A stretch of DNA of 39,365 bases from an uncultured Odoribacter sp. GTDB taxonomy: Bacteria; Bacteroidota; Bacteroidia; Bacteroidales; Marinifilaceae. The notes beneath the pieces were generated by a model. The model was given only the letters and a program-made list of their open reading frames with translations, was not told the origin of the DNA and did not search any database. Position numbers and translations under genes: made by a program. Location of the stretch: NCBI GenBank assembly GCA_900544025.1, contig UQTM01000026.1, forward strand, positions 1-39,365, in the 5' to 3' direction. Shown here piece by piece: positions 26,289 to 34,197 of this stretch. Numbering within the stretch: the stretch's first letter is position 1; every line of letters starts with the position of its first letter.

Positions 26289-27887
26289 TTAATAGTTTGC
26301 ATCCGTGGGTTCCAAAACAAAATATTCCGGAGTCATACGGTAGCCTTTTCCTGAATTTTCCAATTTGATATCCAGTGCATGGTATCCGTATTCGGCTTTG
26401 ATGACCACACTGTCGGCAACCAGCCCATTCCGGTATAAATCTTCTTTTCCGGCATCTTCGATCGGGATATATTCGTATTTTCCTTTCCGGGGTTCTCCGC
26501 CGCTGGCGTTTGTTGCAGGGTTAAACTCGGCGATCAATTCTCCGTTGATGTATAGTTTTATCGTATTGTTGGCATAAGCCCGGTAGGAAGCACTTAATTT
26601 ATAGACTCCCGGCATGACTTTGGTTGAGTCGATCGTTCCGTAAATGTCGCGGGTTACCGATTTGAAAGTAAAGGCTGCTAAAGGATTACGATTGGCCTGT
26701 GCAACTTTGTCACTGCAAATTTGCAGATAGGTGGTTTCCCGGTTTTTGTCTCCCGACCACACTGTTTTATTGACACTCAAACAGTCTTCTATTGAATAAT
26801 AGGCATTTTGCCGGTCTGCCGGAAGATAGAAGATGTAATGCGGATAGATGGCTATTTTTTCCATATACATGGAGCTCGGTATATGGACGTATGTAGCCCG
26901 GTAAACCAAACCGTTACTGCAAGTTTGATAATCGGTTTCCACCAATTGTTTATCCGTGCGCCATAGTTTAGAATATACCGAATAGCGGTTCTTACTTCCT
27001 TCATAGTTTGTTATCAGTCCTTTATGAAGAACGGCTCTACGTAGCCAGTCCATCACGCTAACGGTGTCTTTTTGGGAAAATTCCCGTCCGATTTGCTGGA
27101 AATAGTCGTGCATATAAGTCAGCATGTTTTTCATCGAACTATTATCCGGCAGGAATAGGGTATATTCCGATTTCTCATTCTGAATATCGATCGATGAATT
27201 ACAGAAATACTCATTTTCGATAACGAAAACAGAATCGTAAATCGTGTTACCGATTTCATCGACCCCTTTCGGGAAACTTAAATCGGGACGGAAAATGGTG
27301 TCGTTAAAATAGAGGAGGGAATCCCGGAAGATAGAGTAATTATCTCCACACTCCAACAGGTATTCATAAATATTCTGGCGCGGGATCATAGCGTCTTCGA
27401 TTTCATGTACTACTCCGTTTTGACAAACCTGATTCGCTTTGATGACAGATTTTCCATCGATGCTGAATACTCCGTCCTGTTTGTCGATCATCAATAATTT
27501 GCCTTCCAGAGATTGAATTTCACTTCCCACTTTACGATTGAGTTTCGAATTATAGAGGGCAACATTGTTGATGTGGTTTTTCACCAGACGTTTTTTATTT
27601 TTCAAGTCCATATTGGCGGTAACTGCCGTTAGAACCTCATTGCCGGGAACCCATACCGTGAGGATCTGGTTCCGCGAAAGCTCGGCGTCATAACCCGTTT
27701 CCTCCAGAAGTGTTACAAAAGCGGAATAATTTTCCTGGCTTTTAAGGTAATCTAACAAGTTCAGGTTAGAAACGACGGTTTCTTCTCCCATCTCTGTATT
27801 TTCAGAGAAATAATCGTCCCATTTACTGTTACAACTACACATGCCGAGCAGTAATAAACAGATTCCAATCCATATATTTTTATTCAT
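26289..27887 (-). CDS. Fasciclin (FAS1) domain lipoprotein with C-terminal beta-sandwich
   Basis: This 532-residue lipoprotein (Cys19 in GMCSC) has two FAS1-type domains. The first is about residues 42-170: NLLDYLKSQENYSAFVTLLEE..., ILTVWVPGNEVL, and the closing GVVHEIEDAMIPRQNIYEYL. The second is about 172-375, with YTLFLPDNSSMKNML and a closing CSNGLVYRATYVHIP. The last ~145 residues form a separate module (VMPGVYKLSASYRAYANNTIKLYINGE ... DIKLENSGKGYRMTPEYFVLEPTD) that looks like a carbohydrate-binding-type jelly roll. FAS1 domains mediate adhesion or extracellular matrix contact in other organisms; in Bacteroidota PULs such genes are often placed beside SusCD, with unknown roles. It sits 8 bp after the upstream FAS1 gene, so the two are translated together. 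Confidence 0.82.
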   Translation of the reverse strand: MNKNIWIGICLLLLGMCSCNSKWDDYFSENTEMGEETVVSNLNLLDYLKSQENYSAFVTLLEETGYDAELSRNQILTVWVPGNEVLTAVTANMDLKNKKRLVKNHINNVALYNSKLNRKVGSEIQSLEGKLLMIDKQDGVFSIDGKSVIKANQVCQNGVVHEIEDAMIPRQNIYEYLLECGDNYSIFRDSLLYFNDTIFRPDLSFPKGVDEIGNTIYDSVFVIENEYFCNSSIDIQNEKSEYTLFLPDNSSMKNMLTYMHDYFQQIGREFSQKDTVSVMDWLRRAVLHKGLITNYEGSKNRYSVYSKLWRTDKQLVETDYQTCSNGLVYRATYVHIPSSMYMEKIAIYPHYIFYLPADRQNAYYSIEDCLSVNKTVWSGDKNRETTYLQICSDKVAQANRNPLAAFTFKSVTRDIYGTIDSTKVMPGVYKLSASYRAYANNTIKLYINGELIAEFNPATNASGGEPRKGKYEYIPIEDAGKEDLYRNGLVADSVVIKAEYGYHALDIKLENSGKGYRMTPEYFVLEPTDANY

Positions 27888-27894
27888 AATCGGA

Positions 27895-29424
27895 TTATTT
27901 TACAGGTTTAAAAATAAACTGGTCGATCTCCATATCCCCTTTCTTCACTACCACGATTTTAAATACATGGGAGGTTTGTTCCGGGAAAGTAATTTCACCT
28001 AAATCTTTGCTATAGTTGGAGGTGAAGGCAAAATCCCCGCCGAAAGGCATACCGTCGAAATAGAAACGGCCTGTTCCGCGAGCATTGTAACCCAGGTATT
28101 TTATGCTTACTTTATATTTTCCTTTGGCTATGACAGGCATATCGAATTCTGCCCAGCCTACATTTCCCAATGACATGGTTACGGCATCGTCATCCTGGAA
28201 CCATTGTAAGGACCGTAAATAATAGCGCACGGCGTTGTCATCGTCCGGAACGGTTTTCCAACGGATTCCAACGACGTTTTCCCGGTCGATGGAATATTTA
28301 TTACCGTCTAATTTGCTGCTCCATTTTTTGTAATCGGGTAAAATTTTGAAGGCATCGTAATCGGTCAGTTCCCAAAATACGCTTGCCGCTTCTGCCGGGC
28401 TTACAGGCAACAGTCCGTCGATTTCGTGTACGAAACCGTTGTTGGCCAGCATGTCGTATTTCCCTGTCAATAAATGTACCGGTTTGTCGGCCGTGCGGTT
28501 AAACACCAATGTTCCTTTGACGTCGGCAATCGAGATTAACTCGTTGGGGGCGAAAGTGGGGACATTTTTCACTTTATCTACCGCATCTTGGTTAATGGTT
28601 CCCAGGTCCGTAAAGTCGGAAAAGCTCGGGATGACATGGTAAGCGATGTATTTGTAAAATGCTGTCGAGTCGTTCCCTGTTTTTACATCCGGGTAAATGG
28701 CTTTCAATTGCTCCAGGGTGTGAATATCGTTTTCGGCGAAAATACTATCCGATACCACAAAAACGGTTTTATAATCGCGGATGGCAGTTTCGCCGAAATA
28801 ACGTTCTTTCTGGTTTAGCTTTTCCTGTAAACCACATTCTTTTATAGCGTCCCGGAAAATAGAATAACGGTCGTTATTGATTAGATCCCACACCGTTTCA
28901 ACGACCGGGTTCAGCACTTTGTCGATTTTGTGAAGGGTTCCGTTGATCGCTTCCTGGTCTTTTACAATGATGCGGGCATAATTGTTGATGTAATAGGCAT
29001 TGATTCCTCCGGCTTCTGCTTTAATGGTCAGATTATCGCCCGAAAGGGTTTTATCTTCCAGTTTTCCCAGGAAGGATACGCTTTCGTAGGCAACATCCGG
29101 AATGATATGGAATTGCATCAGGTAACGTGCATCCTCGTCATCCATTTCCTCTACCGATTGGTAACCGTTATTGTTTAGATAGGCAGCCACGGCATTGTTG
29201 TCTGCGACGAAGCAAGTGAATTTCGTCCCTACATTCAATGCGTTATAAAGGTCGGCCTTTTTAAGCAGTTTCACCCATTCGGAATATTCCGGGCGGGAAT
29301 TCAGCCATAGCGATATGGGCTGATCTTCATAAGCGGAAAAAACCTGGTTTTCAAATGGATCGTCACACTTCACCATAGACAATCCAATGATAACAGTGGT
29401 AATTAATATGAATATCTTTCTCAT
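27895..29424 (-). CDS. Fasciclin (FAS1) domain lipoprotein with C-terminal beta-sandwich
   Basis: This 509-residue exported protein has two FAS1 domains. The first is about 36-175: PISLWLNSRPEYSEWVKLLKK, TKFTCFVADNNAVAAYL and a closing GTLHKIDKVLNPVVETVWDLI. The second is about 178-345: RYSIFRDAIKECGLQEKL, TVFVVSDSIF and a closing GFVHEIDGLLPVSP. The last ~110 residues (KGKYKVSIKYLGYNARGTGRFYFDGMPFGG ... DMEIDQFIFKPVK) form a beta-sandwich that resembles the end of the next gene and may bind carbohydrate. The likely lipid-anchor Cys20 is preceded by Lys (SMVKC), which is not a standard lipobox, so anchoring is less sure. It is downstream of SusCD pair 1. Confidence 0.82.
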   Translation of the reverse strand: MRKIFILITTVIIGLSMVKCDDPFENQVFSAYEDQPISLWLNSRPEYSEWVKLLKKADLYNALNVGTKFTCFVADNNAVAAYLNNNGYQSVEEMDDEDARYLMQFHIIPDVAYESVSFLGKLEDKTLSGDNLTIKAEAGGINAYYINNYARIIVKDQEAINGTLHKIDKVLNPVVETVWDLINNDRYSIFRDAIKECGLQEKLNQKERYFGETAIRDYKTVFVVSDSIFAENDIHTLEQLKAIYPDVKTGNDSTAFYKYIAYHVIPSFSDFTDLGTINQDAVDKVKNVPTFAPNELISIADVKGTLVFNRTADKPVHLLTGKYDMLANNGFVHEIDGLLPVSPAEAASVFWELTDYDAFKILPDYKKWSSKLDGNKYSIDRENVVGIRWKTVPDDDNAVRYYLRSLQWFQDDDAVTMSLGNVGWAEFDMPVIAKGKYKVSIKYLGYNARGTGRFYFDGMPFGGDFAFTSNYSKDLGEITFPEQTSHVFKIVVVKKGDMEIDQFIFKPVK

Positions 29425-29448
29425 TGTATTACGATTTAGCTGTTTTTA

Positions 29449-30951
29449 TTATTCCTGGTTGGCATAGTAGGGGTTTTGTAAAAGAGTTCCGCCGCTATTG
29501 GTGATTTCGTTTTTGTGGATAGGCAGGAAATAACTGTTCGTATCCGACAGTTTAGCTTCCCATTGCGGCCGGTCTTTTGCAGCTACGTTTTCCAGTAAAA
29601 CATCCGTCAGGTAACTTTTATAAGTTGTAAAACTATTCCGGCTTGCTACACGCAGAATGTCGAACCAGCGTTTGCCTTCGGCAACAAATTCCCTTTGGCG
29701 TTCATCGATCACCATATTTAAAGCTTCTTGTTCCGAAATGGGAAAATCCAAGTCGATGGTATGGCCGGCACGTGTCCGGATTTCTTTTACCAGGTCGAAT
29801 GCTTCCTGATAGTTTTCCTGGCCTTTCATAACTAAAGCTTCCGCTTTGATTAATAGAATATCGGCATACCGGTAAATGATCCAGTTGGCGTCCCGGGCAG
29901 AAGTCCCGCGTTCTGTTCCGTCTGCACCGTAAATGCCGGTTCCCGCATATTTCCAGATTTTACTGTCGTAGGTTGCATCTGCCAGATAAGAACCCGCTTT
30001 TCCCCGGACATCCACTTCCCGGATAGATTCGTCTTCAAACAGTGCTCTGGTGGCTCCGCTTACCTTATAAGTGGCGTTGTTGGTCGAATTATAGAACAAG
30101 GTATATAATGAGTTGGTTTGCTCGAATTCGTTCGACCATTGCAATTCAAAGATGCTTTCAATGGAATTGCCGGGATAGTAAAGGGTGTACCATTCTTCGT
30201 TAGAAACAAGCGAATAGCGTTGAGAGCTGATCACTTTGTTGCAAGCTTGGATGGCCTGTTCGTAGTCGCCTTTCCAAAGGCAGATATCGGCCAGTAGGGC
30301 GTAGCAAGCCCAACTGGTTGCCCTGCCTTTATTCTGCCAATCCACTTCATAACCCGGTTTGCACATGGGTGCATATTTTTTGAGATCGCTGATCAACTGG
30401 TCGAGAATGACATTGCGTTCGGAAACCTGAACATTGAATCCCTGTGAATCGTCCACATAAGGTTCGAGTACCAGCGGCACGCGGTCGAAAGTGCGGACCA
30501 GATAGAAATAGCAAAGGGTACGGATAAAAATAGCTTCCGCAATATATGAATTGGATAGACCTTCGGTAAAGGTGATATCTTTTTCAATAACTCCGGGACT
30601 GTATTTTATAACGGCATTTGCCCGGGCAATCGTTGTATAAAGTGAACTGTATTTGCAAATAGAGTTACTGATGTTGATATCCAGATTTTTAATTTTGTAG
30701 GCATCGCCGCTGGTACTGAGCAGGTCGATACCGTCCCCCCGTAGTTCTCCCCACTGGATATAAGTTTGGTAACTATTCCGTAAGTTTGTATAAGCTCCCA
30801 TCAATACAGCATAAACTTCTTCTTTTGACTGCCAATATTGATCGGAAGATTGTTGGTTTTCCGGGTATATGTCCATCCAGGAGTTACATCCCGACATTGC
30901 CAGCAATACGATTGCTGCACAACTTTTTTTAATGATACTATATATTTTCAT
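29449..30951 (-). CDS. SusD/RagB-family nutrient-binding lipoprotein (pair 1)
   Basis: This 500-residue lipoprotein (Cys22 in AMSGC) is a typical SusD/RagB protein: NSWMDIYPENQQSSDQYWQSKEEVYAVLMGAY at the start, EAIFIRTLCYFYLVRTFDRVPLV in the TPR scaffold, and a C-terminal RagB half with WIIYRYADILLIKAEALVM, EIRTRAGHT and EGKRWFDILRVASRN, ending in the common FLPIHKNEITNSGG...NPYY. It lies 11-12 bp after its SusC partner on the minus strand. It should cap the SusC barrel and capture the ligand. Nothing unusual is visible. Confidence 0.95.
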   Translation of the reverse strand: MKIYSIIKKSCAAIVLLAMSGCNSWMDIYPENQQSSDQYWQSKEEVYAVLMGAYTNLRNSYQTYIQWGELRGDGIDLLSTSGDAYKIKNLDINISNSICKYSSLYTTIARANAVIKYSPGVIEKDITFTEGLSNSYIAEAIFIRTLCYFYLVRTFDRVPLVLEPYVDDSQGFNVQVSERNVILDQLISDLKKYAPMCKPGYEVDWQNKGRATSWACYALLADICLWKGDYEQAIQACNKVISSQRYSLVSNEEWYTLYYPGNSIESIFELQWSNEFEQTNSLYTLFYNSTNNATYKVSGATRALFEDESIREVDVRGKAGSYLADATYDSKIWKYAGTGIYGADGTERGTSARDANWIIYRYADILLIKAEALVMKGQENYQEAFDLVKEIRTRAGHTIDLDFPISEQEALNMVIDERQREFVAEGKRWFDILRVASRNSFTTYKSYLTDVLLENVAAKDRPQWEAKLSDTNSYFLPIHKNEITNSGGTLLQNPYYANQE

Positions 30952-30962
30952 TTTTCTGTCAA

Positions 30963-33900
30963 TTAAAAGTCAACTGTAATACCTAAAGCAACTTTACGGG
31001 CACGGGGTGTAAGGCTCTTATCCTGGGCCAATTGGGTGAATCCGCTCGGAATAGAAGTTTCCGGATCCTGCCCTTTGTATTTGGTTATAGTGAAAATGTT
31101 ATAGGTCGTTACATAGACATTACAACGTGACAGCCCCCATCTTTGCACGATTCTTTTCGGCAGGTTGTAGGAAAGGGTGATATCCTTACATTTTAGGAAT
31201 GAGTTGTTTTCCACAAAGCGGTCGGAGCCCAGATAATTATATCCGGCGCCGTATAAAGCTCTTGGGATATCGGTATCGTCGCCTTCATATCTCCAGCGTT
31301 TCAATACAGAACGGCGTTGATTGCTGGCTCCATACATGTTTTCCATATCCATACGGGCTTGGTTGATGACTTTTTGGCCTAAACGGAAGTGGAAAGAAGC
31401 CCGCAGACTCAAACCTCTGTAACCGACCCTGAAGGCACCACCTCCGGTGATGAACGGCATAGAGTTACCCAGGTAAACCATATCGTATTTATTGATGATT
31501 CCGTCGTAATTGTGGTCGGCATAGCGTGCATCGCCGGGATATACCTGTTGTTTCCCGAAAATCGAGGTGATGACTTCCTGACCGTACACATCCCGCATGA
31601 TGTTCCCTTCCTGGTCGCGGGCATAGGTTTCGTTTGTGTTCTGATATACCCCGAGGCAGTTGTAACCGAAGAAAGCACCGAGCGGGCGGCCTTCTATTTG
31701 TTTATTGGCATACTTTCCGTTTTCTTCTTTATATGCTTCTTCTTCTTTATTGTCCGGCAGTTCCAGGATTTTATTCCGGTTCCGGGCAATGTTCAGGTTA
31801 CTGACACTAAAGGTGAAACCATTTACATCGACGATTTTATTCAAGTTGATGGCAAGTTCGAATCCCTGGTTTTCTGTTTTCCCTGAGTTATACCAGCCCA
31901 CGGAAGAATATCCGGTACTACTTGCAATCCCCATGTTCGATTGCAGAAGATCGTCCGTCCATTTACGGTAGTAGTCGAAATCTACGGTAATTTTGTCATT
32001 TAAGAAACTTGCAACAACTCCGAAATTGTAGGAAGTGGTAGTCTCCCATTTCAGTTTATTTAACTGCATGGAGTTGGGTTTGATGGCCGCCTGGTCCATA
32101 TAAGAATTTTCGGGGGTAAGGGTTCCCACATAGGTGAACGAACCTTTAGGGGCGTTACCTGATTTTCCCCAGCTACCTTTGATACGGATATCGCTGATCC
32201 ATGCTGCCGATTTCATGAAAGATTCGTTGCTGAGGTGCCACTGGGCAGACAGGGAAGGGAAAGTTCCCCAGCGGGAATTCCGGCCTGTGCTGGAGTTTGC
32301 ATCGGAACGAACTTGGGCAGTGACAATGTAACGATCTCCATAGTTATATTGGAACGAACCGTTGATACCGATTTTCCGGTTTTGAGAGTCGGAAGAGCTC
32401 ATCTGAGTAACCTTGCCATTGCCCGATGGGTCGGCCAGTTCTCCTGAACCGATAGCAGCAACTGAACTTTTATGGCTGGAACTGTTATTTTCTGTTGTTT
32501 GAAGTGTTGCCGATAGCGTGAAATGATGTTTCTGGATGGCTTTATTATAGTTTAAATTGGTGTTGGTATATACTTTTACGCCATTGCTATTTCCGTCCAC
32601 GGCTTGGTTAAAGCTTGTTTCAAACCAGTCGAGTCCCGAAGCCTGGGCCGGATAGAATAATTTATTTTTATTCGTAGTTAAAGTAAAGGCAATATTGGCT
32701 GTAAGTTTCAAGCCTGCCAGAATGTTATAGTTCAGGTTGAATTTAGCATCCATTGTCCGGCTACGGCTATTGTTTTTAGAGTCGTTAGCCATGGCTAAGG
32801 GATTTCCCTGATCCCCTTGCAGTGTTCCTTTGGGAGCGGTGAAGTATTCATCGGTCGGATTACCGTTGTCATCCAGAACCCAGGGGCTCATGTTCGGCAT
32901 TTTAGTCATAGCGTCGTTACGCGGAGAACTGTAAGGCTGGTTCCGGTTTCCTTCGGCATAAGAGAAGGAAGACGAAACTTTCAGTTTCTTCGATAAATAA
33001 TAATCCAGATTCAAACGAGCGGTAATACGTTTGAAGTCGGTTCCGATCGTGGTCCCTTGTTCTGTCAGATAACCTACAGAAAAACGATAGGTCGCCCGGT
33101 CACCACCACCTGACATTGAAAAATCGGTTTCGCTATTGAACGGATTTTGTACTACTAAAGACAACCAATCGGTTTCCTGATTGAATTCATCGAAATATTC
33201 ATAAGACGGGTCGAACCGGATTTCTTTATAATCTTCCTGAAAAGCTTTTACGTCGGCCTGTTTGAAACCACTGAACTGTGCCTTGTTCCAAAGGGCATCC
33301 TGCATTAAAGTAACATATTCGTTTGCATTCAACATCTGAATTGCTTTCGGTTCCCAGCTCGTCGAGAATTTCTGGGAAATAGAGAAACTGGGTTTTCCCC
33401 GTTGTCCCCGTTTGGTGGTGATCAGCAATACTCCGTTGGCTGCTTGTGAACCCCATAATGCGGTTGCGGCGGCATCCTTTAAAACTTCGATAGATTGAAT
33501 ATCGTTCGGGGAAATATTGATCAATGACCCGAAGTCTTCTACATCTGCCGTTCCGAAGTCGAAATCTTCGTCGATATCTGTATCGGACGGGGTTCCGTCG
33601 ATTACAATCAACGGTTCGTTACTGGCATTCAATGAACTTGTTCCACGGATACGGATGGACGATTTCACACCGGGGTCTCCCGAACCGGCAACGATATCTA
33701 CATTGGTCAGTTTTCCCTGCAACATATCTTCGACGGAAGTTACCGCCATGTCCTGAAATTCGTCCAGGTCTATCTTTTGGCGGGCTACTCCCAAGTCCTC
33801 TGAAATAAGTCCCATGTTATCTCTTTGTACGGCTTTTGCAGAAACAACCACTTCGTCGAGGTTGGAGGCTTCCGGTTCCAGGGTGATGTTCAAAACTTTC

Positions 33901-34178
33901 TGTCCGGTATATTTAACCTGTTGGGTTTTCAAGCCAATGAATGAATACATTACATTCAATTCTTTAGCGTTGGGGGGAATCGGTAAGAAATATTCCCCGT
34001 TTTCATTGGTTACAACCCCGGAGATAACACGATTTTCTTTATTTTGCCAGAACACGGTGGCTCCTATCAGAATACCGTCCTGGTCGCGGACAATTCCTCT
34101 TAATGTCTCTTGTGCAAGTACCTCCAACGGTAAAATCGCGAGACATAGGAAAAGTATTTTTACGTAAATAAATTTCAT
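30963..34178 (-). CDS. SusC/RagA-family TonB-dependent outer-membrane transporter (pair 1)
   Basis: This 1,071-residue canonical SusC has a signal peptide (1-22, LEVLAQ), a carboxypeptidase-regulatory-like domain (about 25-105), a clear TonB box region (LDEVVVSAKA, about 108), a plug with SSIRIRGTSSLNASNEPLIVIDGTP and SIEVLKDAAATALWGSQAANGVLLITTKRG, and a 22-strand-type barrel ending in ALGITVDF. It belongs with the SusD encoded just downstream. It differs from the second SusC in the operon by having a normal TonB box, so the two importers are not recent duplicates. The substrate is unknown; energy would come from TonB-ExbBD encoded elsewhere. Confidence 0.96.
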   Translation of the reverse strand: MKFIYVKILFLCLAILPLEVLAQETLRGIVRDQDGILIGATVFWQNKENRVISGVVTNENGEYFLPIPPNAKELNVMYSFIGLKTQQVKYTGQKVLNITLEPEASNLDEVVVSAKAVQRDNMGLISEDLGVARQKIDLDEFQDMAVTSVEDMLQGKLTNVDIVAGSGDPGVKSSIRIRGTSSLNASNEPLIVIDGTPSDTDIDEDFDFGTADVEDFGSLINISPNDIQSIEVLKDAAATALWGSQAANGVLLITTKRGQRGKPSFSISQKFSTSWEPKAIQMLNANEYVTLMQDALWNKAQFSGFKQADVKAFQEDYKEIRFDPSYEYFDEFNQETDWLSLVVQNPFNSETDFSMSGGGDRATYRFSVGYLTEQGTTIGTDFKRITARLNLDYYLSKKLKVSSSFSYAEGNRNQPYSSPRNDAMTKMPNMSPWVLDDNGNPTDEYFTAPKGTLQGDQGNPLAMANDSKNNSRSRTMDAKFNLNYNILAGLKLTANIAFTLTTNKNKLFYPAQASGLDWFETSFNQAVDGNSNGVKVYTNTNLNYNKAIQKHHFTLSATLQTTENNSSSHKSSVAAIGSGELADPSGNGKVTQMSSSDSQNRKIGINGSFQYNYGDRYIVTAQVRSDANSSTGRNSRWGTFPSLSAQWHLSNESFMKSAAWISDIRIKGSWGKSGNAPKGSFTYVGTLTPENSYMDQAAIKPNSMQLNKLKWETTTSYNFGVVASFLNDKITVDFDYYRKWTDDLLQSNMGIASSTGYSSVGWYNSGKTENQGFELAINLNKIVDVNGFTFSVSNLNIARNRNKILELPDNKEEEAYKEENGKYANKQIEGRPLGAFFGYNCLGVYQNTNETYARDQEGNIMRDVYGQEVITSIFGKQQVYPGDARYADHNYDGIINKYDMVYLGNSMPFITGGGAFRVGYRGLSLRASFHFRLGQKVINQARMDMENMYGASNQRRSVLKRWRYEGDDTDIPRALYGAGYNYLGSDRFVENNSFLKCKDITLSYNLPKRIVQRWGLSRCNVYVTTYNIFTITKYKGQDPETSIPSGFTQLAQDKSLTPRARKVALGITVDF

Positions 34179-34197
34179 ATCTTCAATATTTTATAAA

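Noticed and set aside
23142..34178. Invertible SusC/SusD shufflon
   Set aside because: The two SusC proteins differ too much, no long inverted repeats were seen, and no recombinase gene is in the window.
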